64,000 nt of DNA from Tupaia tana (Eukaryota > Chordata > Mammalia > Scandentia > Tupaiidae): assembly GCA_026018925.1 (NCBI GenBank), contig JAKSZU010000216.1:1-64000 (forward strand). Direction: 5' to 3'. Positions 9,401 to 21,569 of this stretch are shown piece after piece (the first letter of the stretch is position 1; every line of letters begins with the position of its first letter). Made by a program: the position numbers and the translations under genes. Under the pieces are notes generated by a model, which saw only the letters and a program-made list of their open reading frames with translations, ran no database searches and had not been told where the DNA came from.

Positions 9401-11572
9401 CCCTCTGGCCTTCTATCCCTGTCTCTGCGTCTCTGAGGTCTCTGTCTCTCTCTGCTCCTGTCTCCTCATTTATTTTGTTAATTTTTCCTTTTTAGGATTT
9501 TTTTAAAGGTAGAATTCCTCTCTGGCTCTCAGCTCCGTCTTTTGTTTTGTTAACAAGCCCTTCTTCTCCTTTCTCCCAGGCAGGAGCGTTGAGCCATTCC
9601 CTGAGAAGATTTCACATGGATACTGGGAACTAAATATTTCAGGCACAGGCGAAATGAAGATTTTCTACTCAAAATTCAGCCTCCAGCAAGCAAAACTAGT
9701 GTGGTAGGGAGCCCCTCTGGCCTTCTATCCCTGTCTCTGTGTCTCTGAGGTCTCTGTCTCTCTCTGCTCCTGTCTCCTCATTTTTTTGGTAATTTTACCT
9801 TTTTACGATTTTTTTAAAGATAGAATTTCTCTCTGGCTCTCAGCTCCATCTTTTCTTTTGTTAATAAGCCCTTCTGCTCCTTTCTCCCAGGCAGGAGAGT
9901 TGAGCCATTCTCTGAGAAGATTCCACATGGATACTGGGAACTAGATATTTCAGGGCACAGGCAAAATGAAGATTTTCTACTCATAATTCCGCCTCCAGCA
10001 AGCAAAGCTAGTGTGGTAGGGAGCCCCTCTGGCCTTCTATCCCTGTGCTGTGTCTCTGAGGTCTCTGTCTCTCTCTGCTCCTGTCTCCTCATTTTTTTTT
10101 TGGTAATTTTTCATTTTTACGATTTTTTTAAAGGTAGAATTTCTCTCCGGCTCTCAGCTCCATCTTTTGTTTTGTTAATAAGCCCTTCTGATCATTTCTC
10201 CCAGGCAGGAGAGTTGAGCCATTCTCTGAGAAGATTCCACATGGATACTGGGAAATAGATATTTCAGGGCACAGGCGAAATGAAGATTTTCTTCTCATAA
10301 TTCAACCTCCAGCAAGAAAAGCTATTGTGGTAGGGAGCCCCTCTGGCCTTCTCTCCCTGTCTCTGTGTCTCTGAGGTCTCTGTCTCTCTCTGGTCCTGTC
10401 TCCTCATATTTTTTTGGTAATTTTTCCTTTTTACGATTTTTTTAAAAGTAGAATTTCTCTCTGGCTCTCAGCTCCATCTTTTGTTTTGTTAATAAGCCCT
10501 TCTGCTCCTTTCTCCCAGGCAGGAGAGTTTTGCCATTCTCTGAGAAGTTTCCACATGGATACTGGGAACTAGATATTTCAGGGCACAGGCGAAATGAAGA
10601 TTTTCTACTCATAATTCAGCCTCCAGCAAGCACAGCTAGTGTGGTAGGGAGCCCCTCTGGCCTTCAATCCCTGTCTCTGTGTCTCTGAGGTCTCTGTCTC
10701 TCTCTGCTCCTGTCTCCTCATTTTTTTTGGTAATATTTCCTTTTTAAGATTTTTTTAAAGGTAGAATTTCTCTCTGGCTCTCAGCTCCATCTTTTGTTTT
10801 GTTAATAAGCCCTTCTGCTCCTTTCTCCCAGGCAGGAGAGTTGAGCCATTCTCTGAGAAGATTCCTCATGGATACTGGGAACTAGATATTTCAGGGCACA
10901 GGGAAATGAAGATTTTCTACTCATAATTCAGCCTCAAGCAAGCAAAGCTAGTGTGGTAGGGAACCCCTCTGGCCTTCTATCCCTGTCTCTGAGTCTCTGA
11001 GGTCTCTGTCTCTCTCTGCTCCTATCTCCTCATTTTTTTTGGTAATTTTTCCATTTTACGATTTTTTTAAAGGTCGAATTTCTCTCTGGCCCTCAGCTCC
11101 AACTTTTGTTTTGTTAATAAGCCCTTCTGCTCCTTTCTCCCAGGCAGGAGAGTTGAGCCATTTTCTGAGAAGTTTCCACATGGATACTGGGAACTAGATA
11201 TTTCAGGGCACAGGCGAAATGAACATTTTCTACTCATAATTCAGCCTCCAGCAAGCAAAGCTAGTGTGGTAGGGAGCCCCTCTGGCCTTCTGTCCCTGTC
11301 TCTGTGTCTCTGAGGTCTCTGTCTCTCTCTGCTCCTGTCTCGTCATGTTTTTTTGGTAATTTTTCCTTTTTACGATTTTTTTAAAGGTAGAATTTCTCTC
11401 TGGCTATCAGCTCCATCTTTTGTTTTGTTAATAAGCCCTTCTGCTCCTTTCTCCCAGGCAGGAGAGTTTTGCCATTCTCTGAGAAGATTCCACATGGATA
11501 CTGGGAACTAGATATTTCAGGGCACAGGCGAAATGAAGATTTTCTACTCATAATTCAGCCTCCAGCAAGCAA
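3440..11572 (+). repeat. Monomers 12-37, heterogeneous, no clear higher-order period
   Basis: Twenty-six monomers with mixed markers and more scattered private substitutions than later segments. It includes K-subtype monomers (6,255; 7,817; 9,382), monomers with CTATTGTGG heads and CTCTCCCTG (about 8,445, 8,757 and 10,315), and GTTTTGCC variants. Apart from an adjacent monomer pair at 5,004-5,629, I could not find a repeating order by eye. No gene or foreign element is present. A full pairwise comparison of monomers could still reveal an old period. Confidence 0.7.
5004..5629 (+). repeat. Local monomer doublet
   Basis: Two adjacent monomers (5,004-5,316 and 5,317-5,629) share a rare combination: CCAGGCAAGAGAG instead of CAGGAGAG, GATATTGGG, and GCGAAGTGAAG instead of GCGAAATG. 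Each is followed by a head reading AGTGTGATAGGG. The first copy has extra changes such as CTATCAGCTCCTTC. This fits duplication of a single monomer followed by mutation of one copy. Confidence 0.75.
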
Positions 11573-13133
11573 AGCTAGTGTGGTAGGGAGCCCCTCTGGC
11601 CTTCTATCCCTGTCTCTGTGTCTCTGAGGTCTCTGTCTCTCTCTGCTCCTGTCTCCTCACTTTTTTGGTAATTTTTCCTTTTTACGATTTTTTTAAAGGT
11701 AGAATTTCTCTCTGGCTCTCAGCTCCATCTTTTGTTTTGTTAATAAGCCCTTCTGCTCCTTTCTCCCAGGCAGTAGAGTTGAGCCATTCTCTGAGAAGAT
11801 TCCACAGGGATACTGGGAACTAGATATTTCAGGGCACAGGCGAAATGAAGATTTTCTACTCATAATTCAGCCTCCAGCAAGCAAAGCTAGTGTGGTAGGG
11901 AGCCCCTCTGGCCTTCTATCCCTGTTTCTGTGTCTCTGAGGTCTCTGTCTCTCTCTGCTCCTGTCTCCTCTTTTTTTTTGGTAATTTTTCCTTTTTAGGA
12001 TTTTTTTAAAGGTAGAATTTCTCTCTGGCTCTCAGCTCCATCTTTTGTTTTGTTAATAAGCACTTCTGCTCCTTTCTCCCAGGCAGGAGAGTTGAGCCAT
12101 TCTCTGAGAAGATTCCACATGGATACTGGTAACTAGATATTTCAGGGCACAGGCGAAATGAAGACTTTCTACTCATAATTCAGCCTCCAGCAAGCAAAGC
12201 TAGTGTGGTAGGGAGCCCATCTGTCCTTCTATCCCTGTCTCTGTGTCTCTGAGGTCTCTGTCTCTCTCTGCGCCTCTCTCCTCATTTTTTTTGGTAATTT
12301 TTACTTTTTGATTTTTTAAAGGTAGAATTTCTCTCTGGCTCTCAGCTCCATCTTTTGTTTTGTTAATAAGCCCTTCTGCTCCTTTCTCCCAGGCAGGAGA
12401 GTTGAGCCATTCTCTGAGAAGATTCCACATGGATACTGGGAACTAGATATTTCAGGGCACAGGCGAAATGAAGATTTTCTACTCATTATTCAGCCTCCAG
12501 CAAGCAAAGCTAGTGTGGTAGGGAGCCCCTCTGGCCTTCTATACCTGTCTCTGTGTCTCTGAGGTCTCTGTCTCTCTCTGCTCCTGTCTCCTCAATTTTT
12601 GTGGTAATTTTTCCATTTTACGATTTTTTTAAAGGTAGAATTTCTCTCTGGCTGTTAGCTCCATCTTTTGTTTTGTTAATAAGCCCTTCTGCTCCTTTCT
12701 CCCAGGCAGGAGAGTTGAGCCATTCTCTGAGAAGATTCCACATGGATATTGGGAACTAGATATTTCAGGGCACAGGCGAAATGAAGATTTTCTACTCATA
12801 ATTCAGCCTCCAGCAAGCAAAGCTAGTGTGGTAGGGAGCCCCTCTGGCCTTCTATCCCTGTCTCTGTGTCTCTGAGTTCTCTGCCTCTCTCTGCTCCTGT
12901 CTCCTCATTTTTTTTGGTAATTTTTCCTTTTTACGATTTTTTTAAAGGTAGAATTTCTCCCTGACTGTCAGCTCCATCTTTTGTTTTGTTAATAAGCCCT
13001 TCTGCTCCTTTCTCCCAGGCAGGAGAGTTTTGCCATTCTCTGAGAAGATTCCACATGGATACTGGGAACTAGATATTTCAGGGCACAGGCGAAATGAAGA
13101 TTTTCTACTCATAATTCAGCCTCCAGCAAGCAA
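11573..13133 (+). repeat. HOR-A copy 1 (5 monomers, 1,561 bp)
   Basis: Monomers a-e in order. Type a has CTCACTTTTTTGG and CACAGGGA; b has CCTGTTTCTG, TAGGATTTT, AAGCACTTC and GGTAACTAG; c has CCATCTGTCC, GCGCCTCTC and TTACTTTTTGATT; d has CAATTTTTGTGG, CCATTTTACG and GCTGTTAGC; e has GAGTTCTCTGCC and CCCTGACTGTC. The right half of e differs from the next two copies: it reads GTTTTGCC and GGATACTGGG rather than GGGCC and GGATAATGGG. The edge of copy 1 is therefore itself a recombinant. Confidence 0.92.
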
Positions 13134-14694
13134 AGCTAGTGTGGTAGGGAGCCCCTCTGGCCTTCTATCCCTGTCTCTGTGTCTCTGAGGTCTCTGTCTC
13201 TCTCTGCTCTTGTCTCCTCACTTTTTTGGTAATTTTTCCTTTTTACGATTTTTTTAAAGGTAGAATTTCTCTCTGGCTCTCAGCTCCATCTTTTGTTTTG
13301 TTAATAAGCCCTTCTGCTCCTTTCTCCCAGGCAGGAGAGTTGAGCCATTCTCTGAGAAGATTCCACAGGGATACTGGGAACTAGATATTTCAGGGCACAG
13401 GCGAAATGAAGATTTTCTACTCATAATTCAGCCTCCAGCAAGCAAAGTTAGTGTGGTAGGGAGCCCCTCTGGCCTTCTATCCCTGTTTCTGTGTCTCTGA
13501 GGTCTCTGTCTCTCTCTGCTCCTGTCTCCTCTTTTTTTTTGGTAATTTTTCCTTTTTAGGATTTTTTTAAAGGTAGAATTTCTCTCTGGCTCTCAGCTCC
13601 ATCTTTTGTTTTGTTAATAAGCACTTCTGCTCCTTTCTCCCAGGCAGGAGAGTTGAGCCATTCTCTGAGAAGATTCCACATGGATACTGGTAACTAGATA
13701 TTTCAGGGCACAGGCGAAATGAAGACTTTCTACTCATAATTCAGCCTCCAGCAAGCAAAGCTAGTGTGGTATGGAGCCCATCTGTCCTTCTATCCCTGTC
13801 TCTGTGTCTCTGAGGTCTCTGTCTCTCTCTGCGCCTCTCTCCTCATTTTTTTTGGTAATTTTTACTTTTTGATTTTTTAAAGGTAGAATTTCTCTCTGGC
13901 TCTCAGCTCCATCTTTTGTTTTGTTAATAAGCCCTTCTGCTCCTTTCTCCCAGGCAGGAGAGTTGAGCCATTCTCTGAGAAGATTCCACATGGATACTGG
14001 GAACTAGATATTTCAGGGCACAGGCGAAATGAAGATTTTCTACTCATTATTCAGCCTCCAGCAAGCAAAGCTAGTGTGGTAGGGAGCCCCTCTGGCCTTC
14101 TATACCTGTCTCTGTGTCTCTGAGGTCTCTGTCTCTCTCTGCTCCTGTCTCCTCAATTTTTGTGGTAATTTTTCCATTTTACGATTTTTTTAAAGGTAGA
14201 ATTTCTCTCTGGCTGTTAGCTCCATCTTTTGTTTTGTTAATAAGCCCTTCTGCTCCTTTCTCCCAGGCAGGAGAGTTGAGCCATTCTCTGAGAAGATTCC
14301 ACATGGATATTGGGAACTAGATATTTCAGGGCACAGGCGAAATGAAGATTTTCTACTCATAATTCAGCCTCCAGCAAGCAAAGCTAGTGTGGTAGAGAGC
14401 CCCTCTGGCCTTCTATCCCTGTCTCTGTGTCTCTGAGTTCTCTGCCTCTCTCTGCTCCTGTCTCCTCATTTTTTTTGGTAATTTTTCCTTTTTACGATTT
14501 TTTTAAAGGTAGAATTTCTCCCTGACTGTCAGCTCCATCTTTTGTTTTGTTAATAAGCCCTTCTGCTCCTTTCTCCCAGGCAGGAGAGTTGGGCCATTCT
14601 CTGAGAAGATTCCACATGGATAATGGGAACTAGATATTTCAGGGCACAGGCGAAATGAAGATTTTCTACTCATAATTCAGCCTCTAGCAAGCAA
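13134..14694 (+). repeat. HOR-A copy 2 (5 monomers, 1,561 bp)
   Basis: Exactly 1,561 bp after copy 1, with the same five types in the same order. Only a few differences were seen by eye, for example GCTCTTGTC in type a and TATGGAGCCC at the head of type c. Type e carries GGGCCATTC and GGATAATGGG, as in copy 3. Identity to its neighbours is clearly far above that between monomer types within one copy, the defining property of a higher-order repeat. Confidence 0.93.
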
Positions 14695-16255
14695 AGCTAG
14701 TGTGGTAGGGAGCCCCTCTGGCCTTCTATCCCTGTCTCTGTGTCTCTGAGGTCTCTGTTTCTCTCTGCTCCTGTCTCCTCATTTTTTTGGTAATTTTTCC
14801 TTTTTACGATTTTTTTAAAGGTAGAATTTCTCTGTGGCTCTCAGCTCCATCTTTTGTTTTGTTAATAAGCCCTTCTGCTCCTTTCTCCCAGGCAGGAGAG
14901 TTGAGCCATTCTCTGAGAAGATTCCACAGGGATACTGGGAACTAGATATTTCAGGGCACAGGCGAAATGAAGATTTTCTACTCATAATTCAGCCTCCAGC
15001 AAGCAAAGCTAGTGTGGTAGGGAGCCCCTCTGGCCTTCTATCCCTGTTTCTGTGTCTCTGAGGTCTCTGTCTCTCTCTGCTCCTGTCTCCTCTTTTTTTT
15101 TGGTAATTTTTCCTTTTTAGGATTTTTTTAAAGGTAGAATTTCTCTCTGGCTCTCAGCTCCATCTTTTGTTTTGTTAATAAGCACTTCTGCTCCTTTCTC
15201 CCAGGCAGGAGAGTTGAGCCATTCTCTGAGAAGATTCCACATGGATACTGGTAACTAGATATTTCAGGGCACAGGCGAAATGAAGACTTTCTACTCATAA
15301 TTCAGCCTCCAGCAAGCAAAGCTAGTGTGGTAGGGAGCCCATCTGTCCTTCTATCCCTGTCTCTGTGTCTCTGAGGTCTCTGTCTCTCTCTGCGCCTCTC
15401 TCCTCATTTTTTTTGGTAATTTTTACTTTTTGATTTTTTAAAGGTAGAATTTCTCTCTGGCTCTCAGCTCCATCTTTTGTTTTGTTAATAAGCCCTTCTG
15501 CTCCTTTCTCCCAGGCAGGAGAGTTGAGCCATTCTCTGAGAAGATTCCACATGGATACTGGGAACTAGATATTTCAGGGCACAGGCGAAATGAAGATTTT
15601 CTACTCATTATTCAGCCTCCAGCAAGCAAAGCTAGTGTGGTAGGGAGCCCCTCTGGCCTTCTATACCTGTCTCTGTGTCTCTGAGGTCTCTGTCTCTCTC
15701 TGCTCCTGTCTCCTCAATTTTTGTGGTAATTTTTCCATTTTACGATTTTTTTAAAGGTAGAATTTCTCTCTGGCTGTTAGCTCCATCTTTTGTTTTGTTA
15801 ATAAGCCCTTCTGCTCCTTTCTCCCAGGCAGGAGAGTTGAGCCATTCTCTGAGAAGATTCCACATGGATATTGGGAACTAGATATTTCAGGGCACAGGCG
15901 AAATGAAGATTTTCTACTCATAATTCAGCCTACAGCAAGCAAAGCTAGTGTGGTAGGGAGCCCCTCTGGCCTTCTATCCCTGTCTCTGTGTCTCTGAGTT
16001 CTCTGCCTCTCTCTGCTCCTGTCTCCTCATTTTTTTTGGTAATTTTTCCTTTTTACGATTTTTTTAAAGGTAGAATTTCTCCCTGACTGTCAGCTCCATC
16101 TTTTGTTTTGTTAATAAGCCCTTCTGCTCCTTTCTCCCAGGCAGGAGAGTTGGGCCATTCTCTGAGAAGATTCCACATGGATAATGGGAACTAGATATTT
16201 CAGGGCACAGGCGAAATGAAGATTTTCTACTCATAATTCAGCCTCTAGCAAGCAA
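14695..16255 (+). repeat. HOR-A copy 3 (5 monomers, 1,561 bp)
   Basis: A third direct copy of the same length. Type a here has CATTTTTTTGG and CTGTGGCTC instead of CTCACTTTTTTGG, so the left edge differs slightly from copies 1 and 2. Types b to e match copy 2 nearly base for base, including GCCTCTAGCAAGC at the end of e. The next monomer (16,256) shares the CTGTGGCTC marker with the type a monomer here, but its successor at 16,567 is not type b, so the run ends. Confidence 0.92.
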
Positions 16256-17191
16256 AGCTAGTGTGGTAGGGAGCCCCTCTGGCCTTCTATCCCTGTCTCT
16301 GTGTCTCTGAGGTCTCTGTATCTCTCTGCTCCTGTCTCCTCATTTTTTTGGTAATTTTTCCTTTTTACGATTTTTTTAAAGGTAGAATTTCTCTGTGGCT
16401 CTCAGCTCCTTCTTTTGTTTTGTTAATAAGCCCTTCTGCTCCTTTCTCCCAGGCAGGAGAGTTGAGCCATTCTCTGAGAAGATTCCACATGGATACTGGG
16501 AACTAGATATTTCAGGGCACAGGTGAAATGAAGATTTTCTACTCATAATTCAGCCTCCAGCAAGCAAAGCTAGTGTGGTAGGGAGCCCCTCTGGCCTTCT
16601 ATCCCTGTCTCTGTGTCTCTGAGGTCTCTGTCTCTCTCTGCTCCTGTCTCCTCATTTTTTTTGGTAATTTTTCCTTTTTGATTTTTTTAAAGGTGGAATT
16701 TCTCTCTGGCTCTCAGCTCCATCTTTTGTTTTGTTAATAAGCCCTTCTGCTCCTTTCTCCCAGGCAGGAGAGTTGAGCCATTCTCTGAGAAGATTCCACA
16801 TGGATACTGGGAAATAGATATTTCAGGGCACAGGCGAAATGAAGATTTTCTACTCATAATTCAGCCTCCAGCAAGCAAAGCTAGTGTGGTAGGGAGCCCC
16901 TCTGGCCTTCTATCCCTGTCTCTGTGTCTCTGAGGTCTCTGTCTCTCTCTGCTCCTGTCTCCTCATTTTTTTTGGTAATTTTTCCTTTTTACGATTTTTT
17001 TAAAGGTAGAATTTCTCTCTGGCTCTCAGCTCCATCTTTTGTTTTGTTAATAAGCCCTTCTGCTCCTTTCTCCCAGGCAGGAGAGTTGAGCCATTCTCTG
17101 AGAAGATTCCACATGGATACTGGGAACTAGATATTTCAGGGCACAGGTGAAATGAAGATATTCTACTCATAATTCAGCCTCCAGCAAGCAA
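16256..17191 (+). repeat. Monomers 53-55, near-consensus
   Basis: Three monomers between full and partial HOR-A units. The first (16,256) has CTGTATCTC and CTGTGGCTC with GGTGAAATG. The second (16,567) lacks ACG in the T tract. The third (16,879) is nearly pure consensus. No other element is present. Confidence 0.8.
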
Positions 17192-18127
17192 AGCTAGTGT
17201 GGTAGGGAGCCCCTCTGGACTTCTATCCCTGTCTCTGTGTCTCTGAGGTCTCTGTCTCTCTCTGCTCTTGTCTCCTCATGTTTTTGGTAATTTTTCCTTT
17301 TTACGATTTTTTTAAAGGTAGAAATTCTCTCTGGCTCTCAGCTCCATCTTTTGTTTTGTTAATAAGCCCTTCTGCTCCTTTCTCCCAGGCAGGAGAGTTG
17401 AGCCATTCTCTGAGAAGTTTCCACAGGGATACTGGGAACTAGATATTTCAGGGCACAGGCGAAATGTAGATTTTCTACTCATAATTCAGCCTCCAGCAAG
17501 CAAAGCTAGTGTGGTAGGGAGCCCCTCTGGCCTTCTATCCCTGTCTCTGTGTCTCTCAGGTCTCTGTCTCTCTCTGCTCCTGTCTCCTCATTTTTTTTGG
17601 TAATTTTTCCTTTTTAGGATTTTTTTAAAGGTAGAATTTCTCTCTGGCTCTCAGCTCCATCTTTTGTTTTGTTAATAAGCACTTCTGCTCCTTTCTCCCA
17701 GGCAGGAGAGTTGAGCCATTCTCTGAGAAGATTCCACATGGAAAATGGTAACTAGATATTTCAGGGCACAGGCGAAATGAAGACTTTCTACTCATAATTC
17801 AGCCTCCAGCAAGCAAAGCTAGTGTGGTAGGGAGCCCCTCTGGCCTTCTATCCCTGTCTCTGTGTCTCTGAGTTCTCTGTCTCTCTTTGGGCCTCTCTCC
17901 TCATTTTTTTTGGTAATTTTTACTTTTTGATTTTTTTAAAGGTAGAATTTCTCTCTGGCTCTCAGCTCCATCTTTTGTTTTGTTAATAAGCCCTTCTGCT
18001 CCTTTCTCCCAGGCAGGAGAGTTGAGCCATTCTCTGAGAAGATTCCACATGGATACTGGGAACTAGATATTTCAGGGCACAGGCGAAATGAAGATTTTCT
18101 ACTCATAATTCAGCCTCCAGCAAGCAA
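17192..18127 (+). repeat. Partial HOR-A (types a-b-c)
   Basis: Three monomers carry the a, b and c markers in order: CACAGGGA; then TAGGATTTT, AAGCACTTC and GGTAACTAG; then TTTGGGCCTCTC and TTACTTTTTGATT. Types d and e are missing. The array switches directly to block B at 18,128. Confidence 0.75.
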
Positions 18128-20944
18128 AGCTAGTGTGGTAGGGAGCCCCTCTGGCCTTCTATCCCTGTCTCAGTGTCTCTGAGGTCTCTGCCTCTCTCTG
18201 CTCCTGTCTCCTCATATTTTTTTGGTAATTTTTCCATTTTACGATTTCTTTAAAGGTAGAATTTCTCTCTGACTCTCAGCTCCATCGTTTGTTTTGTTAA
18301 TAAGCCCTTCTGCTCCTTTCTCCCAGGCAGGAGAGTTTTGCCATTCTCTGAGAAGATTCCACATGGATACTGGGAACTAGATATTTCAGGGCACAGGCGA
18401 AATGAAGATTTTCTACTCATAATTCAGCCTCCAGCAAGCAAAGCTAGTGTGGTAGGGAACCCCTCGGGCCTTCTATCCGTGTCTCTGTGTCTCTGAGGTC
18501 TCTGTCTCTCTCTGCTCCTGTCTCCTCATTTTTTTTGGTAATTTTTCCTTTTTACGATTTTTTTAAAGATAGAATTTCTCTCTGGCTCTCAGCTCCATCT
18601 TTTGTTTTCTTAATAAGCCCTTCTGCTCCTTTCTCCCAGGCAGGAGAGTTGAGCCATTCTCTGAGAAGATTCCACATGGATAATGGGAACTAGATATTTC
18701 AGGGCACAGGCGAAATGAAGATTTTCTACTCATAATTCAGCCTCCAGCAAGCAAAGCTAGTGTGGTAGGGAGCCCCTCTGGCCTTCTATACCTGTCTCTG
18801 TTTCTCTGAGGTCTCTGTCTCTCTCTGCTCCTTTCTCCTCATTTTTTTTGTTAATTTTTCCTTTTTACTATTATTTTAAAGGCAGAATTTTTCTCTGGCT
18901 CTCAGCTCCATCTTTTGTTTTGTTAATAAGCACTTCTGCTCCTTTCTCCCAGGCAGGAGAGTTGAGCCATTCTCTGAGAAGATTCCACATGGATACTGGG
19001 AACTAGATATTTCAGGGCACAGGCGAAATGAAGACTTTCTACTCATAATTCAGCCTCCAGCAAGCAAAGCTAGTGTGGTAGGGAGCCCCTCTGGCGTTCT
19101 ATCCCTGTCTCTGTGTCTCTGAGGTCTCTGTCTCTCTCTGCTCCTGTCTCCTCATTTTTTTTTTGTAATTTTTCCTTTTTGATTTTTTTAAAGGTAGAAT
19201 TTCTCTCTGGCTCTCAGCTCCATCTTTTGTTTTGTTAATAAGCCCTTCTGCTCCTTTCTCCCAGGAAGGAGAGTTGAGCCATTCTCTGAGAAGATTCCAC
19301 ATGGATAATGGGAACTAGATATTTCAGGGCACAGGCGAAATGAAGATTTTCTACTCATAATTCAGCCTCCAGCTAGGAAAGCTAGTGTGGTAAGGATCCC
19401 CTCTGGCCTTCTATCCCTGTCTCTGTGTCTCTGAGGTCTCTGTCTCTCTCTGCTCCTGTCTCCTCATGTTTTTTTGGTAATTTTTCCTTTGTACGATTTC
19501 TTTAGAGGTAGAATTTCTCTCTGACTCTCAGCTCCATCTTTTTTTTTGTTAATAAGCCCTTCTGCTCCTTTCTCCCAGGCAGGAGAGTTTTGCCATTCTC
19601 TGAGAAGATTCCACATGGATACTGGGAACTAGATATTTCAGGGCACAGGCGAAATGAAGATTTTCTACTCATATGTCAGCCTCCAGCAAGCAAAGCTAGT
19701 GTGGTAGGGAGCCCCTCTGGCCTTCTATCACTGTCTCTGTGTCTCTGAGGTCTCTGTCTCTCTCTGCTCCTGTCTCCTCATTTTTTTTGGTAATTTTTCC
19801 TTTTTATGATTTTTTTAAAGGTAGAATTTCTCTCTGGCTCTCAGCTCGATCTTTTGTTTTGTTAATAAGCCCTTTTGCTCCTTTCTCCCAGGCAGGAGAG
19901 TTGAGCCATTCTCTGAGAAGATTCCACATGGATACTGGGAACTAGATATTTCAGGGCACAGGCGAAATGAAGATTTTCTACTCATAATTCAGCCTCCAGC
20001 AAGCAAAGCTAGTGTGGTAGGGAGCCCCTCTGGCCTTCTATCCCTGTCTCTGTGTCTCTGAGTTCTCTGTCTCTCTCTGCTCCTTTCTCCTCATTTTTTT
20101 TGGTAATTTTTCCTTTTTACGATTTTTTTAATGGTAGAATTTTTCTCTGGCTCTCAGCTCAATCTATTGTTTTGTTAATAAGCACTTCTGCTCCTTTCTC
20201 CCAGGCAGGAGAGTTGAGCCATTCTCTGAGAAGATTCCACATGGATACTGGGAACTAGATATTTCAGGGCACAGGCGAAATGAAGACTTTCTACTCATAA
20301 TTCAGCCTCCAGCAAGCAAAGCTATTGTGGTAGGTAGCCCCTCTGGCCTTCTATCCCTTTCTCTGTGTCTCTGAGGTCTCTGTCTCTCTCTGCTCCTGTC
20401 TCCTCATTTTTTTTGGTAATTTCTCCTTTTTGATTTTTTTTAAAGGTAGAATTTCTCTCTGGCTCTCAGCTCCATCTTTTGTTTTGTTAATAAGCCCTTC
20501 TGCTCCTTTCTCCCAGGCAGGAGAGTTAAGCCATTCTCTGAGAAGATTCCACATGGATACTGGGAACTAGATATTTCAGGGCACAGGCGAAATGAAGATT
20601 TTCTACTCATAATTCAGCCTCCAGCAAGCAAAGCTAGTGTGGTAGGGAGCCCCTCTGGCCTTCTATCCCTGTCTCTGTGTCTCTGAGGTCTCTGTCTCTC
20701 TCTGCTCCTGTCTCCTCATTTATTTTGGTAATTTTTACTTTTTATGATTTTTTTAAAGGTAGAATTTCTCTCTGGCTCTCAGCTCCATCTTTTGTTTTGT
20801 TAATAAGCCTTTCTGCTCCTTTCTCCCAGGCAGGAGAGTTGAGCCATTCTCTGAGAAGATTCCACATGGATACTGGGAACAAGATATTTCAGGGCACAGG
20901 CGAAATGAAGATTTTCTACTCATAATTCAGCCTCCAGCTAGCAA
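18128..20944 (+). repeat. Block B copy 1 (9 monomers)
   Basis: Markers in order: GTCTCAGTG with CCATCGTTTG (18,128); CCTCGGGCC and TTTTCTTAATAAG (18,442); TTTCTCTGAGG, TTACTATTATTTT and GGCAGAATTTTTC; TGGCGTTC; GGTAAGGATC with CTTTAGAGG; GCTCGATC; GAGTTCTCTG with AATGGTAG and CAATCTATTG; GGTAGGTAGCC; CATTTATTTTGG with GGAACAAG (20,632). The same series recurs at 24,384 and 27,826. Offset to the next copy is about 6,256 bp, or 20 monomers. Confidence 0.85.
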
Positions 20945-21569
20945 TGCTAGTGTGGTAGGGAGCCCCTCTGGCCTTCTATCCCTGTCTCTGTGTCTCTGAG
21001 GTCTCTGTCTCTCTCTGCTCCTGTCTCCTCATTTTTTTTGGTAATTTTTCCTTTTTACGATTTCTTTAGAGGTAGAATTTCTCTCTGGCTCTCAGTCCAT
21101 CTTTTGTTTTGTTAATAAGCCCTTCTGCTCCTTTCTCCCAGGCAGGAGAGTTGAGCCATTCTCTGAGAAGATTCCACATGGATACTTGGAACTATATATT
21201 TCAGGGCACAGGCGAAATGAAGATTTTCTACTCATAATTCAGCCTCCAGCAAGCAAAGCTAGTTTGGTAGGGAGCCCCTCTGGCCTTCTATCGCTGTCTC
21301 TCTGTCTCTGAGGTCTCTGTCTCTCTCTGCTCCTGTCTCCTCATTTTTTTTGGTAGTTTGTCCTTTTTATGATTTTTTTAAAGGTAGAATTTCTCTCTGG
21401 CTCTCAGCTCCATCTTTTGTTTTGTTAATAAGCCCTTCTGCTCCTTTCTCCCAGGCAGGAGAGTTGAGCCATTCTCTGAGAAGATTCCACATGGATACTG
21501 GGAACTAGATATTTCAGGGCACAGGCGAAATGAAGATTTTCTACTCATAATTCAGCCTCCAGCAAGCAA
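20945..21569 (+). repeat. Two linker monomers (68 and 69)
   Basis: Monomer 20,945 has a TGCTAG head (CTAGCAATGCTAG), CTTTAGAGG and CTCAGTCC. Monomer 21,257 has AGTTTGGTAGGG and GGTAGTTTGTCC. In the equivalent place near 30,644 the two are represented by a single recombinant monomer. Confidence 0.75.
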
